Positions 47,233 to 56,117 are shown, numbered from the stretch's first letter. The stretch: 64,000 nt of DNA from Thermoproteota archaeon (GCA_027491915.1 JAOZGC010000003.1:1-64000); one strand, 5' to 3'. Translations and numbers: made by a program. Notes: generated by a model from the sequence alone, not told the origin.

Positions 47233-47261
47233 TCCACCTTGGATAAAAGGGGTAGATCCGA

Positions 47262-47939
47262 TTGAGACCGGAGGAACTAGCCGGCGGCCCGCCGAGGCTC
47301 AGAGAGGAGGTAGAGAGGCTGGCCCTGAAGGGGACGACCACCGTGGGGATAAAGGTGGCCGACGGCGTCGTGTTGGCTGCCGACAAGAGGGCCTCATCTC
47401 AGACCTTCGTGGCCAGCAAAAAGGCCAGGAAGATACTGAAGGTCGATGACAAGACGGCCGTCACGATCTCTGGGGTGGTGGCAGATGCGCAGTTTCTCGT
47501 CAACAACCTGAAGGCCTTCTCCGACATTTACAGGGTGGAGCACGGGAGGCCCATGGCTGTCGGGGGGAAGGCCAGGTACCTGTCCCTCCTGCTGAGGTCC
47601 TACGGCAGGCTGTTCCTGATAGCTCACATGCTGGTCGGCGGGATAGACGACGGGGGACCGGCCCTCTTTGGGGTGGATTTCTTTGGCACGGTCTCGGAGG
47701 AGGTATACACCGCGGCCGGATCCGGCTCACCGGTCGCCCTGGCCGTTATAGAGGAGAGGTACGATCCGGCGATGACCCTGGACGAGGCCGAGTTCCTCGC
47801 GCTGGACGCTATGGCCGCAGCCCTGTCCAGGGATACGGCCACCGGGGACGGCATAGACGTCGCCGAGATAAGCGGCTCTGGCCTCCGCCTCCTCTCTCCG
47901 GCCCAGATAGAATCCATTCTGAGATCCCTCAAAAGGTGA
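47262..47939 (+). CDS. psmB: Proteasome beta subunit
   Basis: Catalytic subunit of the 20S proteasome. The 225-residue precursor has a propeptide of about 23 residues followed by the processing site LKG-TTTVGIK, so the mature N-terminal Thr is the nucleophile. The catalytic Lys in LAADKRAS and AGSGSPVAL (SGS) are present. TTG 47262 gives a propeptide of ordinary length. It lies 4 bp before the aCPSF1 gene, an arrangement often seen in archaea. Confidence 0.96.
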   Translation: MRPEELAGGPPRLREEVERLALKGTTTVGIKVADGVVLAADKRASSQTFVASKKARKILKVDDKTAVTISGVVADAQFLVNNLKAFSDIYRVEHGRPMAVGGKARYLSLLLRSYGRLFLIAHMLVGGIDDGGPALFGVDFFGTVSEEVYTAAGSGSPVALAVIEERYDPAMTLDEAEFLALDAMAAALSRDTATGDGIDVAEISGSGLRLLSPAQIESILRSLKR

Positions 47940-47943
47940 CCCC

Positions 47944-49860
47944 ATGGTTCAGAAGACTGCGGCCTTTTTGTCGGCCGATAAGCTGAAGCGTGAGGTCAGG
48001 GAGAGCCTCTCAAAGATAGGAAGCGTATCCAAGGTAGATCTGGAGGGCCCCTTCGTCGTGGTATATGTGGATGATCCGGCGGAGTTCTTGAACGGGGACG
48101 GCGGCCTGGCCGAGGTGGCCAAGAGCCTGAAGAAGAGGATAATCTTGATGTCCAAGGAACCGAAGAAGAATCAGGAAGAGGCACTGAAGATAATTAAAGC
48201 GGTGATTCCGGAGAGGGCCGAGCTAGTCGACGCAATATTCGTTAAGGAGACGAGAGAGGTATACATCATAGCGAAGAGGACCGGATACGTGGTTGGCAAG
48301 GCCGGGTCCAACATAGCCGCCGTTTTGAGGGCCACCGGGTGGCGACCCATAGTGATAAGGGCCCCGGCCCTGAGGTCGCCCTTCTTGGATACCCTCCAGA
48401 GGCTTATAGTGGACGGCGCGGTTGAGAGGAAGAGGAACCTGAAGCGAATCGCGAAGAGGATCTACAGGAAACCCATGGGGGTGAAAAGGGGGGTGTACGC
48501 CTCATTCCTCGGCGGCGCCAGGGAGGTCGGTAGGAGCAGCATACTCCTCCACACGGACGAGAGCTCCGTCCTCCTGGACGCCGGAATAGGGGTTGGGGGA
48601 GGGGGTTTCTTCCCCCGGTACGACTCGCCCGACTTCCACCTGGACGAACTGGACGCCGTCATCGTCACCCACGCCCACCTGGATCACTCCGGCGCCCTCC
48701 CCCTCCTGGCCAAGTACGGGTACAGGGGGCCCATATATGTCACCAAGCCGACCAGGGACCTAGTGGCGCTCCTCCTATACGACTACATCAACCTGAGCGC
48801 CAGGATAGGATCGACCCCCTTCTTCTCGGAGAGGGACGTTAGGACCATAATGAACCACATGGTCACCCTGGATTACGGGGAAACCGTCGACATATCGCCC
48901 GACATAAAGCTCACCCTCTACAAAGCGGGGCACATCCTGGGATCGGCCATGGCCCACCTGAACATAGTCGGGGCCAGGCACAACATCCTCTACACGGGGG
49001 ACTTCAGGTTCAGGGACAGCAAGCTCCTGGATCGGGCCGACAGCAGATTCCCCAGACTGGAGACCCTCATAATGGAGTGCACCTATGGTGGGGAGAAGGA
49101 CGTGCTCCCTCCTCCCTCGGACGCCGAGGCCCAGCTGCTATCCATAATCAACGAGACGATAGAGAGGGGGGGCAAGGTTCTGATACCGGCCCTGTCCGTC
49201 GGCAGGGCCCAGGAGATAATGCTAGTCTTGGTCGAGGCCTTCAACAGGGGGGAGCTCCCCGACGTCCCGGTCTACATAGACGGCATGGCCTACGACGCGA
49301 CGGCGATCCACACGGCCTACCCGGACTACCTGTCCGGCTACGTGCGCAACAAGGTTTTCAAGGAGGATTCCGATCCATTCACCGATCCTCACATATCGGC
49401 AGTAAACAGCCAGGACGACCGCGAATCGGTGATTCAGGGTGGGCCAAGCGTAATAATCTCCCCGTCCGGCATGTTGGCCGGAGGTCCCAGCGTGGAGTAC
49501 TTCAGGGCCCTGGCCGGGCGGCCCGAGAACGCGGTGATACTGGTGAGCTATCAGCCCCAGGGCACCCTGGGTAGGAGGCTCAGGGACGGGGCCAAGGAGG
49601 TTACCATCAGGGACGGGACTTCGGTTGAGAGGATCAAGGTCCAAGCTTGTGTCTGCTCGGTGGAGGGTTTCTCAGCCCACGCGGACAAGGTCCAGCTCCT
49701 GAGCTTCATAACCTCCATATCCCCCAAGCCGAAGAACATATTCCTGGTCCACGGTGAGGAGAGGAAGATGCACTCCTTCAGGCGGCTGGTCTCAAAGGCC
49801 GCCACTAAGCTGTCCCGGCTGGGAATGCCGAGCATCATGGAGAGGGTGAGGATCGTCTGA
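47944..49860 (+). CDS. aCPSF1/FttA transcription termination ribonuclease
   Basis: Archaeal homologue of the cleavage and polyadenylation nuclease CPSF73, which ends transcription by cutting nascent RNA. The 638 residues carry two N-terminal KH domains (about 1-145), then a metallo-beta-lactamase domain with VIVTHAHLDHSGALP, GHILGSAMA and YTGDFRFRDSK, a beta-CASP domain and the C-terminal SYQPQGTLG, GFSAHADK and VHGEE motifs. Metal ligands are intact. It is tightly linked to psmB. Confidence 0.97.
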   Translation: MVQKTAAFLSADKLKREVRESLSKIGSVSKVDLEGPFVVVYVDDPAEFLNGDGGLAEVAKSLKKRIILMSKEPKKNQEEALKIIKAVIPERAELVDAIFVKETREVYIIAKRTGYVVGKAGSNIAAVLRATGWRPIVIRAPALRSPFLDTLQRLIVDGAVERKRNLKRIAKRIYRKPMGVKRGVYASFLGGAREVGRSSILLHTDESSVLLDAGIGVGGGGFFPRYDSPDFHLDELDAVIVTHAHLDHSGALPLLAKYGYRGPIYVTKPTRDLVALLLYDYINLSARIGSTPFFSERDVRTIMNHMVTLDYGETVDISPDIKLTLYKAGHILGSAMAHLNIVGARHNILYTGDFRFRDSKLLDRADSRFPRLETLIMECTYGGEKDVLPPPSDAEAQLLSIINETIERGGKVLIPALSVGRAQEIMLVLVEAFNRGELPDVPVYIDGMAYDATAIHTAYPDYLSGYVRNKVFKEDSDPFTDPHISAVNSQDDRESVIQGGPSVIISPSGMLAGGPSVEYFRALAGRPENAVILVSYQPQGTLGRRLRDGAKEVTIRDGTSVERIKVQACVCSVEGFSAHADKVQLLSFITSISPKPKNIFLVHGEERKMHSFRRLVSKAATKLSRLGMPSIMERVRIV

Positions 49861-49872
49861 CCGTCCGAGATC

Positions 49873-50304
49873 TCAGTCTTCGGGTCTCTTCCAGACTGCC
49901 ACAAACCTGGGTACGACCAGCAGAGGGGGAAAGGTCTCCGTTCTCACCACGACGACCTCTCCTCCAACCTCTTGGACCCGATCCTTGAGCTGCCTCAGCG
50001 CGAGTCTGAGCTCCTCCTCGCTCTTGTCCACCAGGTCGTCGTACCTCACTATGACTATATTGTTCTCGTTTATCTCCGTCAGGACCTGACCTATATCGGA
50101 CACGTCTCTCAGGTAGACCGGCTTCACGGCTATTGGTTTTTCCATGATGTCCGGTCCGTACTCCTCTCCTGGGACCGGCTCGTAGTACTCTTCTCCCTCT
50201 CCGTACTCCTCGTACTCCTCGTACTCCTCCTCACCGCCCCTACCCAAGATCCTCCTGAAGAAGCCCAAACCGCAACCCTCCTTTTCTCGACCCCGATCGG
50301 CCAC
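49873..50304 (-). CDS. sepF: SepF, FtsZ membrane anchor
   Basis: Archaeal SepF of 143 residues. The N-terminus has an amphipathic membrane-targeting segment (GLGFFRRILG) and an acidic linker (EEYEEYEEYGEGEEYYE). The SepF core follows (IAVKPVYLRDVSDIGQVLTEINENNIVIVRYDDL, then VGGEVVVVRTETFPPLLVVP), a DUF552 fold that dimerises and binds the C-terminal peptide of FtsZ. Partner FtsZ is at 30677-31870. Presence of both supports FtsZ/SepF-based division. Confidence 0.92.
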   Translation of the reverse strand: MADRGREKEGCGLGFFRRILGRGGEEEYEEYEEYGEGEEYYEPVPGEEYGPDIMEKPIAVKPVYLRDVSDIGQVLTEINENNIVIVRYDDLVDKSEEELRLALRQLKDRVQEVGGEVVVVRTETFPPLLVVPRFVAVWKRPED

Positions 50305-50356
50305 CCTATTTAAAGCATATCAGGCGTCGGTCTTACCGGGCGGCCGCGTCCCCAAC

Positions 50357-50364
50357 GTTTAATT
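50357..50364 (+). promoter_or_regulatory. TATA box for the LSm gene
   Basis: TTTAATTA overlaps the region just before ATG 50365, so transcription should begin near 50388. This argues for translation from ATG 50404. Confidence 0.55.
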
Positions 50365-50403
50365 ATGAAGGCGTGGGATACGGAGGGGCCCGAGGCGGTG
50401 GAG

Positions 50404-50649
50404 ATGAGCAACGCCATGGGTTACCTGAACAAGAATGTCGACGAAAATGTGCTCGTCTCCCTCAAGAACGGCTCTTGGGTCAGGGGGGTACTCAGGGCGT
50501 TTGACAGGCACCTCAACCTCATAGTAGACAACGCCGAGGAGATGATGCCCGGTCAGGGCGACCCAGTCGGCAGCGTGATAAGGCTCGGGAAGAGGGTACT
50601 GATAAGGGGCGACACGGTTGTGGCAATATCCGCCCCCAAATCGAGGTGA
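50404..50649 (+). CDS. LSm (Sm-like) RNA-binding protein
   Basis: Sm-fold protein of 81 residues that forms rings on U-rich RNA. Sm1 is seen in VLVSLKNGSWVRGVLRAFDRHLNLIVDNAEE and Sm2 in VLIRGDTVVAIS (IRG replaces the usual IRGxNV). Starting at ATG 50404 gives MSNAMGYLNKNVDENVLV, like other archaeal LSm proteins. ATG 50365 lies on the TATA box. It is followed by rpl37e, the usual archaeal pair. Confidence 0.92.
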   Translation: MSNAMGYLNKNVDENVLVSLKNGSWVRGVLRAFDRHLNLIVDNAEEMMPGQGDPVGSVIRLGKRVLIRGDTVVAISAPKSR

Positions 50650-50694
50650 GTCGGACTTCCGCCCGGGAGATGAGACGGGGGAGGTGAGGGTGAC

Positions 50695-50886
50695 TTGGTC
50701 AAGGGGACTCCCTCCATGGGCAAGAGGGGCCGAGGAAAAACTCACGTGAGATGTAGGAGATGCGGCAGGCACTCTTTCAACGTTAAGAAGGGATATTGCG
50801 CCGCCTGCGGCTTCGGCAGGAGCAGGAGGATTAGGAGGTACTCCTGGCAGAACAAGAAGCCCGTGACCAGGGCGAGGCTGGTCTGA
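50695..50886 (+). CDS. rpl37e: Ribosomal protein eL37
   Basis: Zinc-binding large-subunit protein of 63 residues: [41 protein letters not shown], with ligands CRRC and CAAC, and a basic tail. TTG 50695 is the start. It lies downstream of the LSm gene, with which it is usually co-transcribed in archaea. Confidence 0.95.
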   Translation: MVKGTPSMGKRGRGKTHVRCRRCGRHSFNVKKGYCAACGFGRSRRIRRYSWQNKKPVTRARLV

Positions 50887-50897
50887 GGACCCTCCCC

Positions 50898-50997
50898 GCC
50901 GAATTCCCATATTTTAATTAATGATTGAAAATAACAGTGGAATAATTCCAAAATCTTTTTAAGTATTTGCCCGGCCTAAAATTAGAGGTTTTTCTTT
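50898..50997. other. AT-rich intergenic island before the flavoprotein gene
   Basis: About 100 bp rich in A and T within GC-rich surroundings, with TATTTTAATTAATG and CTTTTTAAGTATTTG. It probably carries the flavoprotein promoter (AAGTATTT region about 30-40 bp before the start), rpl37e termination (T-runs), or both. No gene is seen. Confidence 0.5.
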
Positions 50998-52305
50998 TTG
51001 TCTCTAAACCATGCGGGAGAGGTCGTTGTGGTGGGTACTGGCCCCGGAGGAGCCACGGTCGCGCGGGAGCTGGCCTCTCGGGGGGTGAGGGTGACGATCT
51101 TGGAGAGCGGCAGACCGGGCGTCAAGTTCGGCACGGAGATGGGGGCGCTCGGTTTCTACGACGGCCGAACCTTCGGGGCAGGCCGCCTGTCCGAGGGCAG
51201 AGAGGTCGAGTTCTTCAGGGCCAAGGTGCTCGGGGGCACGGCCACCGTCTCTCTAGGCTGCGCCCTGTCCCCGCCGGGCGGCCGGCCGAGGGGTATGGGG
51301 TTCGATCTTGGGGGGAACCTATCCGAAGCCCGGAGGGACATGAAGGTAGTTACAACACCGGAGGAGTTCATTGGACCGAGATCCTCCCTGATCCGGCGCG
51401 CGGGGGAGGAGCTCGGCTACGAGTTCAGACCCATGCCCAAATCGGTCAAATTCGACCGATGCACGGGATGCGGGAACTGCGTCTTGGGCTGCGTCGAGGG
51501 GGCCAAGTGGACGCCAGTGAGATACCTGGCCGAGGCCGCCAGGGCGGGCGCGAGGATCATGACGGGTTATTCGGTGACCAGGGTGGCGTCGAAGTCGGGC
51601 GAGGTGACCTCAGTAGCCGCCCGGGGGCCGACCGGCGGGATCAACATCCCGGCGAGCGTCGTGGTGCTGGCGGCCGGGGCCCTGGAAACTCCGGTAATCC
51701 TCCAGAACTCCGGGGTGGATGCAGGCGGCTCCCTGTCGGGCGACCTGTTCGTAAACTGCTACGGTATGATCGACGGCAGGGGCATGGGAGACGAGATGGG
51801 GATGACGACGCTCATGGACGGGATGCTGGATAGGGGCTTCCTACTATCCCCCATCCTGGATACCCCCCTGGACATGTTCCTCTACTTTCCGACGCTCAAG
51901 AAGCTCAGGTCCCTCAGGAGATCGAAGATGATCGGCCTGATGGTCAAGACCTCGGACGACGTCGTTGGAGGGGTTACCAGAGACGGTAGAATAAGAAAGA
52001 CCATAACCCGAAACGACGAGAGGAGGCTTAGGGAGGGAGAAAAGATCGCCAGGGCCGTGCTCGAGGCCGCCGGCTGTAACCCCGGATCGATCATGACCGG
52101 GAGGGTGAGGGCGGCCCACCCGGCATGCACAGCCCCCGTGGGAGAGGTGGTCGACCGAGAGCAGGAGACCGAGATATCAGGCCTCTTCGTCGGGGACGCC
52201 AGCGCCTTTCCGGCGGCCCCTGGGATTCCCCCAATAGTCACGATAGTCGCCATGTCCAAGCGGCTCGGGAGGATCTTGACCGACGACCGACTGAACCCTT
52301 CCTAG
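50998..52305 (+). CDS. GMC-like FAD-dependent oxidoreductase with a ferredoxin-type Cys motif
   Basis: Flavoprotein of 435 residues. The N-terminus has the FAD dinucleotide-binding motif VVVGTGPGGATVARELASRG, followed by GGTATVSLGCAL typical of GMC oxidoreductases. The C-terminus has GLFVGDASAFPAAPGIPPIVTIVA, matching the GMC family end. An insertion, CTGCGNCVLGC (Cys155, 158, 161, 165), has the spacing of a [4Fe-4S] ferredoxin site. Substrate unknown. TTG 50998 is preceded by TAGAGGTTT. The unusually AT-rich upstream region contrasts with neighbours. Confidence 0.85.
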   Translation: MSLNHAGEVVVVGTGPGGATVARELASRGVRVTILESGRPGVKFGTEMGALGFYDGRTFGAGRLSEGREVEFFRAKVLGGTATVSLGCALSPPGGRPRGMGFDLGGNLSEARRDMKVVTTPEEFIGPRSSLIRRAGEELGYEFRPMPKSVKFDRCTGCGNCVLGCVEGAKWTPVRYLAEAARAGARIMTGYSVTRVASKSGEVTSVAARGPTGGINIPASVVVLAAGALETPVILQNSGVDAGGSLSGDLFVNCYGMIDGRGMGDEMGMTTLMDGMLDRGFLLSPILDTPLDMFLYFPTLKKLRSLRRSKMIGLMVKTSDDVVGGVTRDGRIRKTITRNDERRLREGEKIARAVLEAAGCNPGSIMTGRVRAAHPACTAPVGEVVDREQETEISGLFVGDASAFPAAPGIPPIVTIVAMSKRLGRILTDDRLNPS

Positions 52306-52407
52306 GTCGTCGGGCGGCGACACCTCGGATGATCAGGGAGGTTGCGGGTCGGCACCCTCCCCGACCCCCCACGAGTAATCTTTAATTTCCGGTGGTGTGC
52401 GGGAGCT

Positions 52408-52508
52408 GGGCCGGTGGCGCAGTCTGGTAGCGCGCCCGCTTGGCAAGCGGCGTCCGAATCGCCCAGAGTGCGGGAGGTTCGCGGGTTCGAATCCCGCCCG
52501 GTCCACCA
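52408..52508 (+). tRNA. tRNA-Ala(GGC) with a 23-nt anticodon-loop intron
   Basis: Acceptor GGGCCGG/CCGGTCC with the alanine G3-U70 pair, D-arm GCGC/GCGC, anticodon stem CCCGC/GCGGG, T-arm GCGGG-TTCGAAT-CCCGC, encoded CCA. Thirty nt separate the anticodon stem halves. BHB: helix TTGG/CCAG, bulges CAA and AGT, inner helix GCG/CGC. Cutting removes 23 nt and leaves TTGGCAT with anticodon GGC. Confidence 0.94.
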
Positions 52509-52560
52509 GATCTATCTTCTCTTCAACGTCCTCAAAGGATCTGATCGAGGGAGAACCATC

Positions 52561-53130
52561 GTGTTCCGAGATTCGAGGTCGTCCCTATCCGGAGAGAGGC
52601 TTCCGAACTACGTCGAGGAGGTCAGGCTGACCCCCCTCATCCCCCTGTTTCTTCTCCTGCCCATGATCGTCATGGCCCCCCTGATCCTCTATCTGGCCCT
52701 CTCCAGGCCGGCCGTTCAACCCCTCCTTCCGGGGGCGGTGGCGATCGCGCTCATACTATCCCTCGTATACTATCTAATCAGGATCTACGGGAAGCTCAGG
52801 TTGGAGGTCTTCGAGGGGGCCATCAGGATCAAGTTCGGCCGATCCGAACTCACCATCCCGGCCGCATCCGTGTCGGCCATAAGCCTGACCAGGGCCGGCG
52901 CCCTGTCCCTCTGGTCCGGGCCCCAGGTCTGGAGGGGGTCCCTAAAATTCCTGCTGCGCGGGGGCGCGGCGGTGGTCTTCCACCTGTCTCGCCCCCAGAG
53001 AGACGTCGCTGGGGAGATCAGGCGGGTATGGGTGTCCACCTCAAATCCAGATGGCCTGGTGGCGGCCCTGATCGGGGCGGGATTTCCCCCTCCCTCCAGA
53101 CCTCCGGAGGGGGACAAATACAGCCTGTAA
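52561..53130 (+). CDS. Membrane protein with PH-like domain
   Basis: Protein of 189 residues from GTG 52561. Two transmembrane helices are evident (about 22-44, LTPLIPLFLLLPMIVMAPLILYLA, and about 50-72, LLPGAVAIALILSLVYYLIRIYG). A beta-rich domain (KLRLEVFEGAIRIKFGRSELTIPAASVSAISLT...) follows, resembling bacterial PH-like membrane domains. Function unknown. It lies between tRNA genes, without obvious operon partners. Confidence 0.7.
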   Translation: MFRDSRSSLSGERLPNYVEEVRLTPLIPLFLLLPMIVMAPLILYLALSRPAVQPLLPGAVAIALILSLVYYLIRIYGKLRLEVFEGAIRIKFGRSELTIPAASVSAISLTRAGALSLWSGPQVWRGSLKFLLRGGAAVVFHLSRPQRDVAGEIRRVWVSTSNPDGLVAALIGAGFPPPSRPPEGDKYSL

Positions 53131-53146
53131 TTCGGCGGCGCGGGAG

Positions 53147-53235
53147 TGGTGCGGGGGGAGGGATTTGAACCCTCGCGGGCCTGCGCCCACTCGGTCCTGA
53201 GCCGAGCGCCTTGGACCTGGCTTGGCTACCCCCGC
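53147..53235 (-). tRNA. tRNA-Leu(CAG)
   Basis: Acceptor GCGGGGG/CCCCCGC, anticodon stem-loop CTCGG-CTCAGGA-CCGAG with anticodon CAG, long variable arm TGGGCGCAGGCCCGC, T-arm GAGGG-TTCAAAT-CCCTC, encoded CCA. No intron, so a good reference for a normal D-loop in class II tRNAs here. Confidence 0.95.
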
Positions 53236-53302
53236 GGGGAGGAAGACCCCTCCCGTCGATATAAAGATTGCAGGCGGGACCCCCTCGCCCCTATCTAAAG
53301 AT

Positions 53303-53380
53303 TGGTGCTCCGGCCGGGATTTGAACCCGGGTCTGGGGCTCGAAAGGCCCCTATGCTTAACCTGGCTACACCACCGGAGC
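53303..53380 (-). tRNA. tRNA-Glu(TTC)
   Basis: Acceptor GCTCCGG/CCGGAGC, anticodon stem-loop GGGGC-CTTTCGA-GCCCC with anticodon UUC, T-arm CCGGG-TTCAAAT-CCCGG, encoded CCA. No intron. Confidence 0.95.
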
Positions 53381-53419
53381 CCGGGGACCGGTCTACCCCT
53401 CCTCTTATAAAATCAGCAC

Positions 53420-54529
53420 CTATATGGCGATTCCCAGATTCTCGTCCAGCTTCTGCCTCAGGTACTCCACGAAGAGGCCCTTGAGCTCCCTGGCCGACGG
53501 ACTCATCGCCTTGAATATCTCCAACTCCGCCTTCTTCTTTTTCTCTAGAAACCACCTGTTCTCCTCCTGCCAGAACGGATGCTGGAGATTGGGCAGCCTC
53601 ATGTTGTCCTGGGCCGCCTTGAGGTCCATCTGGGTGAGGGGCTCCAGGGCGAACCGGTAGTCAGAGAAGAAACCAGTCTCCACGTCTCCGGTGGTTATTC
53701 CTATGAATCTGGCCTCTGGGGCGGCCAATCCGGGAATGTGAGCCGAGCTTATGCTGTTGTAAACCACGGTGGCGGCTATCCTTATGGACCACGGGGACAG
53801 GTCCGTTAGGATGGCCACCGGCACTCCCTTGTCGCTCAACATCCTCAGGAACCTGCGCATGCTCCTGGAGGCCTGCCCCTTCAGGATGGCCACCGCTATC
53901 CCGTGCTCCTCCGGTATCCCCAACTCTATCATGTTCTTGGCCGGGCCGACCTTCTCCACGGCAACGACCGCCTTGACGCCTATCCTCCCGAATTTTATGT
54001 TCTCTGGCCTCGGGGGAACCGAGTAACCCATCTCCCCGACTTGATCAGCCCTTATCGTCCTTCCCGACCTGTCTGTGAGCTCTATGTCTCCGTATATCCA
54101 CCCCCTGGGGTCGCTCGTTATTGATATGGCCTCGCGCGGCAGTCCAAGCACCAGCTCCATCAAGACGATCCTTGAGTCAGTCTCTCGCTGATCTTTGGGG
54201 AACAGCGTACCCTTGAGCCTCTCTATTTTGTGGATGTAGTAGAAATCCCTCTTGGTCATGGTCAGTCCGTTCTCCAGGTGATCGAGCGCCTTGTCCATTC
54301 CATAGAGTATCCCGGCGAGCGTCTTCAGGCTCTTCAGCCTGGACCCCCTTATCTCGCTGTACACCCTAGGGGAGAAGACGTATCCCTCCTCCTCGCTGAA
54401 CTCTATGTTGCCCGAGGTGTTGGGGGGGTATCTTATCTTCGGGAACCTCCCCATCTCCATATCCCTCTTGATCTTCAGGGCTATCTCCCTTATCCTCTTC
54501 TTGACCTCAACCGCCTCCTCATGAGCCAT
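53420..54529 (-). CDS. top6A: DNA topoisomerase VI subunit A (Spo11 homologue)
   Basis: DNA-cleaving subunit of the type IIB topoisomerase, related to Spo11. The 369 residues have the catalytic Tyr in MTKRDFYYIHKI (about 91-102) and a Toprim domain. The Toprim Glu is in AVEKVGPAK, but the acidic pair, usually DxD as in TDADPYG, reads TDLSPWS, so the second Asp is a Ser. The rest of the Toprim and C-terminal region is conserved. The start overlaps the end of top6B by 11 bp. Confidence 0.95.
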   Translation of the reverse strand: MAHEEAVEVKKRIREIALKIKRDMEMGRFPKIRYPPNTSGNIEFSEEEGYVFSPRVYSEIRGSRLKSLKTLAGILYGMDKALDHLENGLTMTKRDFYYIHKIERLKGTLFPKDQRETDSRIVLMELVLGLPREAISITSDPRGWIYGDIELTDRSGRTIRADQVGEMGYSVPPRPENIKFGRIGVKAVVAVEKVGPAKNMIELGIPEEHGIAVAILKGQASRSMRRFLRMLSDKGVPVAILTDLSPWSIRIAATVVYNSISSAHIPGLAAPEARFIGITTGDVETGFFSDYRFALEPLTQMDLKAAQDNMRLPNLQHPFWQEENRWFLEKKKKAELEIFKAMSPSARELKGLFVEYLRQKLDENLGIAI

Positions 54530-56063
54530 TCTTCTTCACCCCCGCGGGCGGGCGAACCTTGGACAGTATCTTCTCCACCGGCGGCCTCTCGCCGGTTAGG
54601 TCCTCTACCACCTCGGATATCAACTCGTAATATCTGGCAAACGCTTCGTACCTGGCCCTGGCCATCTCGGCCCTCCTCTTCCTGTGGAGGAAAGACTTCA
54701 ACTCCCTGGCGCAGATCCTCAACCCAAGCTCGATCTCCCTGGCTATCTCCGGTTTGTTTGCTATGAACTCCTTACCCACGGTCTTAAAGGGTATCTTGGT
54801 GGACACTATGTGCACGAACAGGGCCACGGGTTCTTCCTCCAGCGATCTCAACCCGTAGTTCCCCCAGTCTATCCTCCTAGCCACCGCGTACGAAACGTCG
54901 CTGGAGACATCGTAGAGGAGGGGTATCCGGTTGGCGAACCTGTAGAGCTGGATCTCCCCGGTCGGTCTCAGCTCTCCCCCATAGGCCAGGGCCGTTTCAA
55001 CTATGAACGGGTGGGCCTCGAACACGCTCGGCGGCCTCTGGACTGCCTTGACGAATTCCGGTCTGAGCTCCTTCTTTATTCCCTCCTCCAACAACTCCGG
55101 CGACAGGGGCGACAGGATCGAGGCGTCGGGCGGCAGGAACCGTGGATAGCTTCTCAATGCCCTGAAGAGGGCCCTAATCTCCTCGTCGGTCAGGTTTCTC
55201 GGCCTCTTGATCGGATCGAGCCCGGCCAGCCTCACCACTTCCCTCGCGGTCTTGGATCCCACCCTCTGGAAGTGGGTGGTGAGGAAGGTCACCAGAGTCC
55301 TGGTCTTGGTGGTGGATATGAGCCTCATCAGTATCTCCAGGTCCACCCCTTTGGGGTGGAACTTGGCCTCCCTGGGCAGCGGGGGGATCACGTCGGTGCT
55401 CCTCACGAAAAGGTAGGGGACCCCGTCCGGATCCACGAACAGCATGTCCGCGTATGGGGTGACGATCGCGGTCTGCCTCAGGTACTCAACTATCTTTCTC
55501 CTGGCCTTCCCGTAGCTCCCCTCGAAGTGCATCTCAACCCTGGTGAACGACTCGTCGCACGCGTCCGCCAGCCTCCTCCTCTTCAATACAATCGGTTCAT
55601 TCCTCTTGATGTCTATCTTCATTTCGAACTCCTCCACAGGACCCCCGTCCCGCGCGGTGGTCACCTTGAAGGGCATGTTGGTCGTTATCTGTCCGTAGAG
55701 GAGGGCCATAGTCCCGCCCAATCCGAACGTCCCCCTGCTCTGCATCAACCTGTACTTGGAACTCACGAACACCTTGCCGAAGGCCGCAGGAACGTCGCTC
55801 GGATCCAGACCGATGCCGTTGTCAGACACGGTAAGCCTGTAGATGGTCCCTCTCCCGTCCACCCTCTCTTCAGATCTGGTCATGAAGACCGTTATCCTCG
55901 GCGGCCTCCTGGCCAGCTCGCAGGCGTCCAGCGCGTTCTCGACGAGCTCCCTCACTATGGTGTAGGTGGCCCTAACCGGGTTGTCGAAGCCGGCCAGGGC
56001 CTTGTTCCGGTAGAAGAAGTCCGCCGCGCTTATCTGCTCCAGCTGAACCTCTCTCTCGGCCAT
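54519..56063 (-). CDS. top6B: DNA topoisomerase VI subunit B
   Basis: GHKL ATPase subunit of topoisomerase VI, 514 residues. The Bergerat fold motifs are intact: RELVENALDACE (N-box), TVSDNGIGLDP (G1), and GTFGLGGTMALLYGQ (G2). A helix-two-turn-helix and a transducer domain (LALAYGGELRPTGEIQLYRFANRIPLLYD) follow. It is upstream of and overlapping top6A, the classic operon. Confidence 0.97.
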   Translation of the reverse strand: MAEREVQLEQISAADFFYRNKALAGFDNPVRATYTIVRELVENALDACELARRPPRITVFMTRSEERVDGRGTIYRLTVSDNGIGLDPSDVPAAFGKVFVSSKYRLMQSRGTFGLGGTMALLYGQITTNMPFKVTTARDGGPVEEFEMKIDIKRNEPIVLKRRRLADACDESFTRVEMHFEGSYGKARRKIVEYLRQTAIVTPYADMLFVDPDGVPYLFVRSTDVIPPLPREAKFHPKGVDLEILMRLISTTKTRTLVTFLTTHFQRVGSKTAREVVRLAGLDPIKRPRNLTDEEIRALFRALRSYPRFLPPDASILSPLSPELLEEGIKKELRPEFVKAVQRPPSVFEAHPFIVETALAYGGELRPTGEIQLYRFANRIPLLYDVSSDVSYAVARRIDWGNYGLRSLEEEPVALFVHIVSTKIPFKTVGKEFIANKPEIAREIELGLRICARELKSFLHRKRRAEMARARYEAFARYYELISEVVEDLTGERPPVEKILSKVRPPAGVKKNGS

Positions 56064-56117
56064 CCCTCTCGGGGCCCCCGCCCGGCCCCCGTTTAAAATA
56101 TTGATCGACGCCCATCT

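Noticed and set aside
54684-56096. Long open frame of 470 codons antisense to top6B
   Set aside because: Same reason: the opposite strand is an intact TopoVI B gene with all GHKL motifs.
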